A stretch of 64,000 nt of DNA from Gemmatales bacterium (GCA_026004675.1 BPJP01000011.1:62001-126000); one strand, 5' to 3'. Shown: positions 1 through 9,018, counted from the first letter of the stretch. Numbers and translations: made by a program. Notes: a model not told the origin generated them from the sequence alone.

Positions 1-864
1 TCTCTGAAGGGTCTGATCCGCTCTCTGGCCGAGTTGGTCGGCAACGCCTGCATCCCTTTTCCGAATGGAAACGCCGACGAGAACCATAAGCTGTCCAAAG
101 CCTCAGAAGGCAACGGGGTGAATTGGAAGTTGGACATCGCTGCGCGGATGTTCGGCTACCTTGACCAGGGGCGGGTGTTCGCCGGCCTTGTGCGCTTCTC
201 GGATGGCGAACTGCAGGGAAAGGTAAAGGAGATCGGGCCATTCAAGGTCGTGGTGGGCCAGCCACAACCGGAGCGGCATAGACCCTTCTACCTGGACGAC
301 GCGCAGAGGAAGTTCTATCACCACCAGCCTGAAGCGACCGGCTTGGTCCAGGGAACTACTCAGACCAGGACAGTCCAGCCGCTGCCGCCTGGAGTCCAGT
401 TCACCTTTGCCGTCGATTTCGAGAACCTGCGAGAAGACGAGCTGGCCCTGTTGCTCTACTGCCTGGAGCTCGAAGACAACGTCACGGTGACGTTGAGCAA
501 GGAGGCTCTTGGGCCAGATGCCCGTGAGTCTGTGAAGCTTACCGGACCTTTGCGGCATAAGCTCGGCGGCTGCAAGCCGCAGGGGGGCGGCAGTGTCAAG
601 ATCCGTATCGACAAGATGACTCTGTACGCCATGTCAGAACGCTATCGCGGCCAGGCGCCGACACATCGTGAGTGGGAGGGGGAGGCGTTGCGTACCGAGG
701 TGGAAAGGCGCATCAAGCCGATCGTCGCTCGTCAAGACGAAACCATGCGTCATTTGCGGGCTATGCTCATTTATTGCAAGGACGACCCGCGCAGGCCGAT
801 CCACTATCCGACCTATGATTGGTTCCGACATGACACGGGAAAGCGTTTGAAACCGACATTGTGA
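1..864 (+). CDS. CRISPR-associated RAMP protein, TIGR03986-like (5' end missing)
   Basis: The gene is open from the first base, so only its C-terminal ~287 residues are present. The fragment begins SLKGLIRSLAEL, the conserved helix of RAMP-superfamily (repair-associated mysterious protein) Cas proteins. It continues with an FGYLDQ...FAGLVRFSDGEL block and a glycine-rich LRHKLGGCKPQGGGSV loop near residue 183, and it ends with a tail containing YDWF. This order matches the TIGR03986 family of RAMP proteins linked to type III CRISPR loci, which bind crRNA in effector complexes. The rest of any cas operon must lie to the left. No repeat array or other cas gene follows: the next gene is metabolic and 210 bases away. 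Family assignment is from recalled motif order, not a search. Confidence 0.72.
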   Translation, partial: SLKGLIRSLAELVGNACIPFPNGNADENHKLSKASEGNGVNWKLDIAARMFGYLDQGRVFAGLVRFSDGELQGKVKEIGPFKVVVGQPQPERHRPFYLDDAQRKFYHHQPEATGLVQGTTQTRTVQPLPPGVQFTFAVDFENLREDELALLLYCLELEDNVTVTLSKEALGPDARESVKLTGPLRHKLGGCKPQGGGSVKIRIDKMTLYAMSERYRGQAPTHREWEGEALRTEVERRIKPIVARQDETMRHLRAMLIYCKDDPRRPIHYPTYDWFRHDTGKRLKPTL

Positions 865-1074
865 ATTCGATTTCGGGAATAGCCAGACGAGAACTTGTTT
901 TCTCATCGAGTTTCGGTCCGAATGGTGTGAATGTCGCAGCCAACCGCTTCGTGATCACCTAAACCGACTTCGGTTTGTTCGGCATCTTCGATCTTGATGT
1001 CGTCGCACTGGTCTTTCTTTCCTCGAGCCGGCTATGATGGAAATGTCTGTGAACTCGATTTATGGAAGGACTTT

Positions 1075-1908
1075 ATGCCTCAGCCGCGTATCTTGATGTG
1101 TCCGCCGGAATACTATGGCATCGAATACGAGATTAATCCATGGATGAGCCGTTCGCGAAACAGTGATCGCGAGCGTGCCAGGCGGCAGTGGCAAAGCTTG
1201 CACGACACGCTGGTCGAACTCGGCGTGGTAGTCGAGAAAATGGAGCCGGTTCCTGGTTTACCCGATCTTGTCTTTACCGCCAACGCCGGTCTGATTTTTC
1301 ACGATCGCTGCTTTTTGTCCCGGTTTCGCTACGAAGTCCGGGCGCGTGAGACACCCTATTTCGAAGCCTGGTTCCGCGACCATGGTTTCCAGGTCGAGCA
1401 TCTTCCCGAAGGCTACTATTTCGAAGGTGCCGGGGATGCTCTTTTCTGCGGTGCGACCTTGTTCGCCGGTTATCGCATTCGGAGTGATGTTCGGGGACAC
1501 CAATACTTGGGAGACAAGATTGGTTGTCAGGTTATTCCGCTCGAGCTGGTCGATCCAAGGTTCTACCACCTTGATACCTGTTTTTGCCCGCTGGCGCCAG
1601 GGGAAGCGATCTGGTATCCGCCCGCCTTCGACACCTACGGTCAAAAGGCGATCCAGGCTCATATCCAAAGGTTGTTCGAAGTCGACGAGAATGACGCAGT
1701 CCGTTTCGGTTGCAATGCTGTCGTGGTGGGCAGGACGGTGGTCGTCAATGCCGGTTGCAATCGGCTTTGCGAGACTTTGCAACGGTCGGGTTATCAGACC
1801 CGCATGGTCGAATTGAACGAGTTTCTAAAAGCTGGCGGAAGTGCCAAGTGCTTGACTTTGCGATTGGATGGAGAAGACGCTGCCGCCTGGAGGAGCAGCT
1901 GCCAATAA
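1075..1908 (+). CDS. Dimethylargininase / arginine-deiminase-fold hydrolase
   Basis: A 277-residue member of the amidinotransferase (pentein) fold, which hydrolyses or transfers from guanidino groups of arginine derivatives. Visible active-site elements are the acidic FEGAGD motif, the catalytic histidine in HLDTCF, and the nucleophilic cysteine in GGSAKCLTL near the C terminus. TANAGL and a conserved N-terminal block MCPPEYY also fit. The start is set at the ATG preceded by GGAAGGA five bases upstream; a longer in-frame extension to 994 has no such site. Length and motifs fit dimethylarginine dimethylaminohydrolases and the deiminase domain of arginine dihydrolases. Substrate cannot be chosen from sequence. 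It stands alone, with the zinc-ribbon gene convergent 13 bases away. Confidence 0.82.
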   Translation: MPQPRILMCPPEYYGIEYEINPWMSRSRNSDRERARRQWQSLHDTLVELGVVVEKMEPVPGLPDLVFTANAGLIFHDRCFLSRFRYEVRARETPYFEAWFRDHGFQVEHLPEGYYFEGAGDALFCGATLFAGYRIRSDVRGHQYLGDKIGCQVIPLELVDPRFYHLDTCFCPLAPGEAIWYPPAFDTYGQKAIQAHIQRLFEVDENDAVRFGCNAVVVGRTVVVNAGCNRLCETLQRSGYQTRMVELNEFLKAGGSAKCLTLRLDGEDAAAWRSSCQ

Positions 1909-1921
1909 ACAGCAGACCGTT

Positions 1922-2479
1922 TCAGTTGAGGACAAAGCGGCCAACGACCAATCCAGCCGTGAAAGCTAGTGCCAGACAGATTACAAAGACAACGGCAAGC
2001 AAAGTCGCCATGCGCGAGGAGATGACGATACCGTCAGGTGCAGCGTTCGGTAAATCGGCAGGCTCAGAGGGCATCGGCAATGGTGCCCGTCGCTCAGCAG
2101 GAGGAACTGCCGGAAAGGACGGCGGAACCACAGGTGCTGCTTGCTTGCTTCCAGCCAAAGACTGAAATTGCTCGTCGAAATCGCTTCGTTCAAAAAGCTT
2201 GGGAGCGCTTGTCGCCGTCGGCACAGGAGGAGGCGGTGGGGGTGGAGGCAACGGCACCTGTTTCGGCATTTCACCCTTTCCGGGCAAAGCGTGTTGCACT
2301 GCCGCTAACGCTTCAGCATCGTTTGCGGCCGCCGTCGGCAAAGGCGGCGGTTCCACCTGGTCCAAGGTTGGCACCACAACCTGTCCCGAACAATTCGGAC
2401 ACCGTACGACCGTACCCGCCTTTCGGCGAGCAATTCCCATGAGTTGGTTACAGTATGCGCAGCGGAATCGGATCGGCAT
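1922..2479 (-). CDS. Zinc-ribbon protein with proline-rich linker and C-terminal membrane anchor
   Basis: A 185-residue protein. Residues 6-31 form a C-x2-C...C-x2-C zinc ribbon (FRCAYCN ... VRCPNCSG). Then comes a long Pro/Ala-rich low-complexity linker with a run of prolines, and a hydrophobic helix at about residues 157-180 that ends the protein. This zinc-ribbon, disordered linker, membrane-anchor layout is common in planctomycete genomes, and several other proteins in this window share the N-terminal ribbon. No catalytic domain is visible. It probably sits at the cytoplasmic membrane with the ribbon in the cytoplasm. Function unknown. Confidence 0.75.
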   Translation of the reverse strand: MPIRFRCAYCNQLMGIARRKAGTVVRCPNCSGQVVVPTLDQVEPPPLPTAAANDAEALAAVQHALPGKGEMPKQVPLPPPPPPPPVPTATSAPKLFERSDFDEQFQSLAGSKQAAPVVPPSFPAVPPAERRAPLPMPSEPADLPNAAPDGIVISSRMATLLAVVFVICLALAFTAGLVVGRFVLN

Positions 2480-2736
2480 AATGAATCAGTCGCAAACCAC
2501 TGTTTTATCGCTGGATTGCGTTCTCCGTATGACTTGGCAGCATCTTCGACTCACCTCATTATAAATACAGACTGCTGAGGACTCAAAATAAAATCATGCC
2601 ATCCCTGCGAGAAAACAAGAACTTCTCGGCACCAGCGTATTCTTTTTCTCTTCAAAGCGAACCATCGCTTGGTGGTCGCCGCAACGATAATGATTTGGGT
2701 ACCTTCTGCCGATCCGCGGTCTTTCCGTTAGAATAA

Positions 2737-3474
2737 ATGGCTGCGCAAACCATCTTGACAAGTCATGGACTGGATCAGGATATGCCGGAAATCGCGTCTG
2801 TTGTCGGTCTGGTCAAGCATTATTACCTCGAATCGGTCGTTGTCGAAGCGCTGCGAGGGGTAAGTGTTGGTTTTGAAGAAGGCGATTTCGTCGCTTTGAT
2901 GGGACCATCTGGTTCCGGCAAATCCACTCTATTGAACCTGCTCGGCTGCCTCGATCGTCCGACGCGCGGGCAGTATGTTCTCGCCGGTCACGACGTTTCG
3001 GATTTGGACGACGACGAATTATCCGAAGTCCGCAGCCGATATTTAGGTTTCATTTTTCAATCGTACAATCTGCTGCCGCAATATACCGTTGTGGAAAACA
3101 TCGAAATTCCATTGCTGTACCAAGGGCAACCACTGACCGACGAGAAGCGGCGACGCTGTCGTCAGCTGGCGGAGATGGTGGGTCTTGCGAATCGGCTGGA
3201 CCATCGCCCGATGCAATTGTCTGGCGGCCAGCAACAACGGGTCGCCATCGCTCGCGCTCTTGTCAATGACCCGCACATTATTCTTGCCGACGAGCCGACC
3301 GGAAACCTCGACAGCAAGACCAGTGACGAAATCATGCAGCTTTTGAAGGACCTCAACGCCGCCGGCAAAACCATCATTATGGTTACGCACGAAAACGATA
3401 TAGCTGCTCGGGCCAAGCGAGTCATTCGGCTTCGCGATGGCTTGATCGAGTCGGACCAGCGCCTGCCAGGCTAG
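2737..3474 (+). CDS. ABC transporter ATP-binding protein, LolD/MacB type
   Basis: A 245-residue ATPase subunit. Walker A is GPSGSGKST, the Q-loop is FIFQSYNLLP, the signature is LSGGQQQR, Walker B is IILADEPTGNLD, and the H-loop is VTHE. The SYNLLP Q-loop context and the EPTGNLD pattern are typical of the LolD/MacB/FtsE group, which power lipoprotein release or tripartite efflux. No permease gene is adjacent, so its partner must be elsewhere. Either the ATG at 2737 or the one at 2782 (MPEIASV) could be the start; the second lines up better with family N termini. The stop overlaps the end of the convergent STAND gene by four bases. Confidence 0.9.
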   Translation: MAAQTILTSHGLDQDMPEIASVVGLVKHYYLESVVVEALRGVSVGFEEGDFVALMGPSGSGKSTLLNLLGCLDRPTRGQYVLAGHDVSDLDDDELSEVRSRYLGFIFQSYNLLPQYTVVENIEIPLLYQGQPLTDEKRRRCRQLAEMVGLANRLDHRPMQLSGGQQQRVAIARALVNDPHIILADEPTGNLDSKTSDEIMQLLKDLNAAGKTIIMVTHENDIAARAKRVIRLRDGLIESDQRLPG

Positions 3475-5585
3475 GGTCGAGACGGCCCTTTGTAGCCTAT
3501 AGTTGAACGAATCTCTTGCTGCTCCCTTTCAAAGCGTTCAGCGTCATCGATTCGCCCGCGGCCCCGGGCGATTTCGGCCTCGATCTGCTTCGCGTCGGCA
3601 AGCATGATTGGCATGTCATGAGCGCGGGCCAATTGCAAGACGATGGCATTGGCATTCTCAGCGCCATTGTCGTCGCCTAACGACAGCAGGCAGCGTGCCA
3701 GGCTCAGGCGGGTCAAGGCACGTTCGAAGGGCAAGCCGCCGGTGTCATACGCTTCCAACAAGGCAGCGTATTCACGGGTCCAATCGACAGCCTGGTCGCC
3801 GCCAGTCATGCGCAAATAGTCCAACCGCATGCGCTGGCGGGCCAGATCACTCCACCGATGGCCACCACTATGAGTCGGACGGTAAAGGAAGCTGCGAAGG
3901 TCAAGGGCGGACAATTGGCCGGCACGCAAGAGGCATTCAAAAACGTGCGTCCACTCGTAAACGTCCCCAGGGACCAAGGCGCGAGCGATGCCGACAGCTT
4001 GTTCGACTTGGCCGGCCAGACAGAGAGCATGGGCCTTGTAGGCTTGCCAGAGCATTTGCCAGGGGTGAGGTGGTCGCCTCTCGTCCAAGAAGGGGCTGAG
4101 GCGGCCAGTCGCGATCAACGCGTCACCGCGCAAGACGGCATCCTCTTCGCGATACGCCTCGATGGCGTCGGCAAAGTCGCCAAGCATTTCCAAACACACT
4201 GCCAATGCACGATAGCGGCGGAACCCGGACCAGAGTGGCCGACGGCGCCAGTCGCCGTCGGGAAAGAACCGCATCAGCAGGTGGCGTTCGAAGGCCGGCG
4301 CGACGAAACGGTAACGGGGCTGGTCCAGGCCCGACAAGGTCTGGTCCGCTTCGGCCCAAAGCCCGGCGTCGCAATAGGCGTGGAACAATTCGACTTCTTC
4401 ACGGGCTTCTTCGAGCGATTCAGGCCGTTTGCGGTTGGGCCGGCCGCGCAGAAATCCGGCCCGCGCCAAACCGCTCTCTTTTCGTCCTTCCGCGCCCAGG
4501 ATATGTTCAAAAGACCTTCTTACCAAAGGATGCGCGTCGATGACGAATTCCGTCGCCGCCCCACGAACCATTTCAAGCAACCGTAAAGCAACCAGATGGT
4601 CGACTCGATCTCGCAGCCACGATTCGCCCCGTTCCCGAAATGGGCGGTAACCCCGCTGCCAGCGTTGCTGGAGCAAGGTCTGGACCGGCTCGCTCTTCAA
4701 GTAGGCGATCAATTCGTCGACGGTGGGAGGCTCATGAAATGCCGTGGCCAACGCCAAAATGTCCTGTTCTTCACGCGGCAGGCGAACGTGAAATGCCGAC
4801 AGCACTCGGCTGACGCGGGCTTCGTCTTCATCTTCCAATGAGTCGTTGGCCGGGGGCAGAAGCTGACAGCGACTCGCTCTCTTCTCTTCAAAACCAACCA
4901 GATAGGTGCCCAGCAATTCGACAGCCTTGGCATGGAAACCGGCGACATCGGCAGCGGCGTCCAGTTCCGCATCGTCACCAATCACACCAAGGCTGCGCAG
5001 AAGGAGGCGAGCGCTGTTGGTATCGAGGCGGCCAAGGTTGACGATCCGCGCGTGACGCCTCCTCTCCAGCTCTGGAGTGGCAAAGCGAGAAGTCAGTACG
5101 ACGACACCTGGCATCGATTCCGATGCCAATTCTTCGAGGAACCTTCCCAAATCAGGATGCACAAAGCGACCGAACCAGCTGCCAGCTTCAAATTGCACCA
5201 CTTCCGTGCCGTCCAAGACAATTGCCCAGCGTTCGCTTCGCAAACGCGGAATCAAACGATCGACGCAATAACTAGCGGAGACATTGTTGGAGTGATGGCA
5301 CCCTTCGGCATAAGCGAACAACCGGCGCAAGCATAAGTCAGCATCTTTGCCTCGATAAAAGCTCCAGAGAAAAACGCCGTCGAATGGCTGGTCCGCTGCC
5401 GCAAGGCGTTGAAGCCAATGCTGGGCGATGGCGGTTTTTCCCTGCCCGCCGGGACCAATCAAGGCGACGAGGCTAAGCTCGCCGCCTGCGGCGGCCTGAT
5501 CCAGCAAAGCCAGCTCTCGTTCCCGGCCAAAAAAGCGAAAGGGCTGGGACGTGCAATGCAAAATGCAGGGCGGACGCGGCATCAT
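3471..5585 (-). CDS. STAND-family NTPase with helical-repeat C terminus
   Basis: About 704 residues. An N-terminal FFGRERELALL motif precedes a Walker A (IGPGGQGKTA) and a Walker B-like strand (WAIVLDGTEV), followed by LTSR (sensor-like). This is the arrangement of NB-ARC/STAND ATPases that act as signalling switches. The C-terminal half (about residues 400-700) is alpha-helical with TPR-like spacing (ALAVCLEMLGDFADAIEAY), suggesting a ligand or partner scaffold. No effector domain is fused. The start is placed at the MMPRPP methionines because the longer frame would run back into the upstream zinc-ribbon gene, which ends only 19 bases away; the two are probably co-transcribed. STAND proteins include regulators and anti-phage sensors; which applies is unknown. 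Confidence 0.75.
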   Translation of the reverse strand: MMPRPPCILHCTSQPFRFFGRERELALLDQAAAGGELSLVALIGPGGQGKTAIAQHWLQRLAAADQPFDGVFLWSFYRGKDADLCLRRLFAYAEGCHHSNNVSASYCVDRLIPRLRSERWAIVLDGTEVVQFEAGSWFGRFVHPDLGRFLEELASESMPGVVVLTSRFATPELERRRHARIVNLGRLDTNSARLLLRSLGVIGDDAELDAAADVAGFHAKAVELLGTYLVGFEEKRASRCQLLPPANDSLEDEDEARVSRVLSAFHVRLPREEQDILALATAFHEPPTVDELIAYLKSEPVQTLLQQRWQRGYRPFRERGESWLRDRVDHLVALRLLEMVRGAATEFVIDAHPLVRRSFEHILGAEGRKESGLARAGFLRGRPNRKRPESLEEAREEVELFHAYCDAGLWAEADQTLSGLDQPRYRFVAPAFERHLLMRFFPDGDWRRRPLWSGFRRYRALAVCLEMLGDFADAIEAYREEDAVLRGDALIATGRLSPFLDERRPPHPWQMLWQAYKAHALCLAGQVEQAVGIARALVPGDVYEWTHVFECLLRAGQLSALDLRSFLYRPTHSGGHRWSDLARQRMRLDYLRMTGGDQAVDWTREYAALLEAYDTGGLPFERALTRLSLARCLLSLGDDNGAENANAIVLQLARAHDMPIMLADAKQIEAEIARGRGRIDDAERFEREQQEIRSTIGYKGPSRP

Positions 5586-5604
5586 AACGAAGGTGTAGGC
5601 GTTT

Positions 5605-5934
5605 TCAACTATGCAACAGGAGCAAGTAGAACCCGCCAAAAAGCGGTAAGAGAAACAGAGCGAGGAGGCCCATGCACCCGAAGCCGCTCCCTTGCTCCTT
5701 GAGAGGCGGCACCAGCACCGACGAACCACAATGTACGCAGTTGATCAGCTTGCCCGCTGAAGTCACGTCGACTTCGAGGTCCTGGCCGCAATTGTTGCAC
5801 AAGAAGCTGATCGGCGGCAGATTGGCGCCTGGCGGGGGCATCACACCGCCGCAGGTCGGGCACTGGATCGGCGCCGACGCCTGTTCGTCATCGATCTCCA
5901 GTTGCACACCGCAATGCTGGCACCGGACGTCCAT
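5605..5934 (-). CDS. Double zinc-ribbon small membrane protein
   Basis: A 109-residue protein with two zinc ribbons: residues 5-28 (CQHCG ... CPTCG) and residues 46-69 (CNNCG ... CVHCG). Both are followed by a Val-Pro-Pro segment, and a single hydrophobic helix fills the C terminus (residues 87-107). It is the upstream member of a two-gene reverse-strand unit with the STAND NTPase. Paired ribbons of this kind usually mediate protein or nucleic-acid contacts, but no activity can be read from the sequence. The membrane anchor suggests the STAND protein may be recruited to the membrane, which is inference from adjacency only. Confidence 0.75.
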   Translation of the reverse strand: MDVRCQHCGVQLEIDDEQASAPIQCPTCGGVMPPPGANLPPISFLCNNCGQDLEVDVTSAGKLINCVHCGSSVLVPPLKEQGSGFGCMGLLALFLLPLFGGFYLLLLHS

Positions 5935-6025
5935 TGGGCAGACTCCTTGCGGGGAAGCGATTTTCGAAGGATATCAGGTAATCACACCGATCGTTGGCTG
6001 GCGAAACCCATCCAGGCGCTGCATC

Positions 6026-6910
6026 CTAAACGTCGCAAAGTTTCACCGCTTGGCGGAGTCCTTGGTATGGATCACCGGTCGGGATAAACTCCTGGCCGAC
6101 GTAGCCTTTGTAGCCGACTTCAACGAGGGCACGCATGATCGGCGGATAGTTGATCTCCTGTTTGTCGTCAAGCTCGCGCCGACCCGGGTTGCCGGCGGTG
6201 TGGACGTGGCCGATGTAATCGGCATATTGTCGAATGCGCGTGATGATGTCGCCGTCCATGATCTGCACGTGGTAAATGTCGAAGAGTAGTTTCAATCGTG
6301 GGGAACCGACTTTCTTGATGATTTCCATGCAGTAGTCGGTATGGTCGCCCTGGTAGCCGGGATGCCCTTTCATTTTCTCGGCAACGCGACTATTAAGCAT
6401 CTCCAGGCAGAGATTGACTTTTTTCTTTTCGGCATAGCCCACGATTTTCTTGTAGCCGGCGACGCAGTTTTTGATGCCGTCGTCATCGGAGATGTTTTCG
6501 CGGAAGCCGGTGAAGGTGATGACGTTGGGGAAGCCGGCTTCGGCACAGTTGTCGATCGCCTGCCGCATCTTGGCGATGCACATTTCGTGGTATTTTGGGT
6601 TGTTCATGCCTTTGTCGAACCAGTGGCTGCCGGCGATCGCGCAGACCAGCCCGTATTTTTTGAGCGTCTTCCAGTGTTTGGGATCGACAAGTTCGATGCT
6701 CGGGCAGCCCAATTTCCTGGCGACTTTACAGGTTTCTTCGAGCGACCAGTGTTCTTGGAAACACCAGTAGACGATCGACTGGTGGATGCGGTTGTTGACG
6801 GCAGCAGGTTTGTCTTTGTCGTCGGCGAGAGCGGCGTTACCGGTCAGCCAAGCAGCGCCGAAAGCACTGCCCGTTTGCAGCATTTGACGGCGGTTGAGTT
6901 TTTCGGTCAT
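6026..6910 (-). CDS. Tat-exported TIM-barrel sugar isomerase (hydroxypyruvate isomerase-like)
   Basis: About 294 residues. The N terminus carries a twin-arginine type signal (NRRQMLQTGSAFGAAWL) ending near ALADD, so the enzyme is predicted to be exported folded. The mature part is an AP-endonuclease-2 / xylose-isomerase-like TIM barrel. Conserved metal-binding acidic and histidine positions are visible in CLEMLNS, LLFDIYHVQ, GHVHTAGNPGRRELD and GQEFIP, which is the hydroxypyruvate isomerase pattern. Planctomycetes carry many exported paralogues acting on unknown sugars, so the Hyi name describes fold rather than substrate. The start is the ATG at 6910 with GAGG upstream; it is divergent from aat. 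Confidence 0.85.
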   Translation of the reverse strand: MTEKLNRRQMLQTGSAFGAAWLTGNAALADDKDKPAAVNNRIHQSIVYWCFQEHWSLEETCKVARKLGCPSIELVDPKHWKTLKKYGLVCAIAGSHWFDKGMNNPKYHEMCIAKMRQAIDNCAEAGFPNVITFTGFRENISDDDGIKNCVAGYKKIVGYAEKKKVNLCLEMLNSRVAEKMKGHPGYQGDHTDYCMEIIKKVGSPRLKLLFDIYHVQIMDGDIITRIRQYADYIGHVHTAGNPGRRELDDKQEINYPPIMRALVEVGYKGYVGQEFIPTGDPYQGLRQAVKLCDV

Positions 6911-7007
6911 CGTGTTTTCCTCGATTCTGAAGCAACAAAGCCCACGAGTATTGTACAAGGAAGCGTGGTATACTCAATTCAGTAGAGTTGACAATGCGGA
7001 GCCGACA

Positions 7008-7664
7008 ATGAATTGGCCTGGCAGCCGAGATCAGTTTCCTGAATTGAATCCCGCCTTTGCCGATGAATCGGGGCTGGTATTCATTGGTGGCGACCTGCAT
7101 CCCCGGCGATTGCTGGCCGCCTACTGCCGGGGTATTTTTCCCTGGTATGACGAATCCCTTCCCATTTGCTGGTGGTCGCCCGATCCGCGTGCTATCTTCG
7201 AACTCGACGCCATCCATGTCTCACGCCGACTAAAACGCACGATTCGCAGCGGCAAGTTCCAAGTCACGGTGAATCAGGATTTTTCCGGAGTCATTCGTGG
7301 CTGCGCCGACCGTGAAGAAGGGACCTGGCTCGTGCCCGAGATGATCGACGCTTACGAAACCCTGCACCGCCTTGGCTTCGCTCACAGCGTGGAAGCATGG
7401 CAAGATGGCGAACTGGCCGGGGGCGTCTACGGCGTCGCCATCGGTGGCTTTTTCGCCGGCGAGTCCATGTTCACCCGCCGGCGGGACGGTTCCAAAGTCG
7501 CTTTCGTCGCCCTGGCTGACAGACTCCGTCAGCGGGGCTTCACCCTTTTCGATACCCAATTCCTGACGGAACACACCGCCCGCATGGGTGCCATCGAGAT
7601 ACCCAAAAGCCAATACCTTCGCCGCCTGCGTGACGCCTTGAACGTGAAGACGACGTTTGCCTGA
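7008..7664 (+). CDS. aat: Leucyl/phenylalanyl-tRNA--protein transferase
   Basis: A 218-residue enzyme that transfers Leu or Phe from aminoacyl-tRNA to N-terminal Arg/Lys residues, marking proteins for ClpAP degradation (N-degron pathway). Family motifs are clear: GGDLHPRRLLAAYCRGIFPWY, WWSPDPRAI, the GGVYGVAIGGFFAGESMF core, and DTQFLTEH near the C terminus. Length matches the family. The start is the ATG preceding NWPGSRDQFP; a longer frame reaches back over the divergent promoter region and is rejected. folK begins 39 bases downstream on the same strand, so they are probably co-transcribed. Confidence 0.95.
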   Translation: MNWPGSRDQFPELNPAFADESGLVFIGGDLHPRRLLAAYCRGIFPWYDESLPICWWSPDPRAIFELDAIHVSRRLKRTIRSGKFQVTVNQDFSGVIRGCADREEGTWLVPEMIDAYETLHRLGFAHSVEAWQDGELAGGVYGVAIGGFFAGESMFTRRRDGSKVAFVALADRLRQRGFTLFDTQFLTEHTARMGAIEIPKSQYLRRLRDALNVKTTFA

Positions 7665-7703
7665 AGGCGAGACGCTGACAACTTCCCAACATAAGGTTTT
7701 CAT

Positions 7704-8906
7704 ATGTCTACAGTTGCCTACATCGCTTTGGGAAGCAATCTCGGTGACCGGAAGTCGAACCTCGACCGCGCGGTCGAAACACTTGGTCGACATTCCACAA
7801 TGACTGTCAAATGCGTGTCGTCTTATTACGAGACGGAGCCGGTCGGCGGGCCGCCCGGACAAGAGAAGTACTTCAATGCCGCCCTCGAGTTGGAAACCGA
7901 TCTCTCTGCCCGTCAGTTGTTGCAAACGCTGTTAGAAACGGAGGCTTCTTTGGGGCGGGTGCGCGGCGAAAAAGATGGACCGCGGGTGATCGATCTCGAC
8001 CTGCTGCTTTTTGGCGACGAGATTTACGAAGAAGCAGACTTGCAGGTGCCTCATCCACGCATGCACGAACGCGTGTTCGTTTTGGAGCCATTGGCGGAAA
8101 TCGCAGCCGAGGTCAGGCATCCCATCCTCGAGCGATCCGCCAGCGATTTGCTTTGGGGGTTGAAACACGCCGGCCGGGAATTGTCCGGCATGCGAGCGGT
8201 CGTTACTGGTTCGACCAGCGGCATTGGCAAGGCCATTGCTTTCGAGTTGTCCCGCGCTGGGGCCTCCGTCGTTCTTCATGGGCGCAAAGAAAAAACTGCT
8301 CGCAGGCTTGCGCATTTGCTTCACGCTGACTACCAGCTGGCCGATTTCGCCAGACCAGACGAACGTCAACGTTTCGTGGAACTGGCGTGGCAGCGGAAAC
8401 CAATCGACATCTGGATCAATAATGCCGGTGCCGACACCCTTACCGGGCACGCTGCAAGCTGGTCTTTCGACAAGAAGCTCGAAGTCCTTCTTGAGGTAGA
8501 CGTGAAAGCGACGATCGAGCTTTCCCGGACGGTAGGCGCGCGGATGAAGGAACAAGGAAGCGGCGTCATCCTCAACATGGGGTGGGACCAGGCGGAAACG
8601 GGCATGGAAGGAGACAGTGGCGAACTGTTCGCGACCGTTAAATCGGCCGTGATGGCGTTTTCCAAGAGCCTCTCTCGATCGCTGGCGCCTGAAGTTCGCG
8701 TCAACTGTATTGCCCCTGGATGGATCAAGACGGCGTGGGGGAAGACGGCATCCGCCAGTTGGCAAGAAAGGGTGCGCCAAGAAACGCCGTTAGAGCGCTG
8801 GGGGTTGCCCGAAGATGTGGCCAAAGCAGCTCGTTGGCTGGTCTCCCCTGCCGCATCCTTCATCACCGGTCAAGTCGTCCGCGTGAACGGAGGTGCCGTG
8901 CGTTAA
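7704..8906 (+). CDS. folK: HPPK (FolK) fused to a short-chain dehydrogenase domain
   Basis: A 400-residue fusion. Residues 1-160 are 6-hydroxymethyl-7,8-dihydropterin pyrophosphokinase: ALGSNLGDR, ETEPVGGPPGQ, GPRVIDLDLLLFG and PHPRMHERVFVLEPL are all present, so folate-pathway kinase activity is expected. Residues 162-400 are a classical-fold SDR with an intact nucleotide site (TGSTSGIGKA) and NNAG motif. However, the catalytic Tyr is Phe309 (F-x3-K313) and the serine strand reads NMGWDQ, so the usual Ser-Tyr pair is missing. FolM-type SDRs reduce dihydropteridines, so a pterin-related role is plausible, but the degenerate site argues for a non-reductase or binding role. No internal stop or ribosome site separates the halves. 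Confidence 0.88.
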   Translation: MSTVAYIALGSNLGDRKSNLDRAVETLGRHSTMTVKCVSSYYETEPVGGPPGQEKYFNAALELETDLSARQLLQTLLETEASLGRVRGEKDGPRVIDLDLLLFGDEIYEEADLQVPHPRMHERVFVLEPLAEIAAEVRHPILERSASDLLWGLKHAGRELSGMRAVVTGSTSGIGKAIAFELSRAGASVVLHGRKEKTARRLAHLLHADYQLADFARPDERQRFVELAWQRKPIDIWINNAGADTLTGHAASWSFDKKLEVLLEVDVKATIELSRTVGARMKEQGSGVILNMGWDQAETGMEGDSGELFATVKSAVMAFSKSLSRSLAPEVRVNCIAPGWIKTAWGKTASASWQERVRQETPLERWGLPEDVAKAARWLVSPAASFITGQVVRVNGGAVR

Positions 8907-9018
8907 AGGCAGTTACCGACCCCTGTTGTTTTGGTGCCACGATTGGCTCGGCATTGTCGATACCGGCCAACGGTGTAAACCATTCCAGAGGCTCGGGACG
9001 TTCTGAAAGGGCCTGTTC

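Noticed and set aside
865..1074. CRISPR array after the RAMP gene
   Set aside because: No direct repeats of 25-40 bases with regular spacing were seen.
3608..5336. Plus-strand open frames across the STAND gene
   Set aside because: They are antisense shadows; Arg/Pro/Ala-rich with no motif.
5586..5729. 48-codon N-terminal extension of the STAND protein
   Set aside because: It overlaps the coding part of the zinc-ribbon gene 5605-5934 and has no family similarity.
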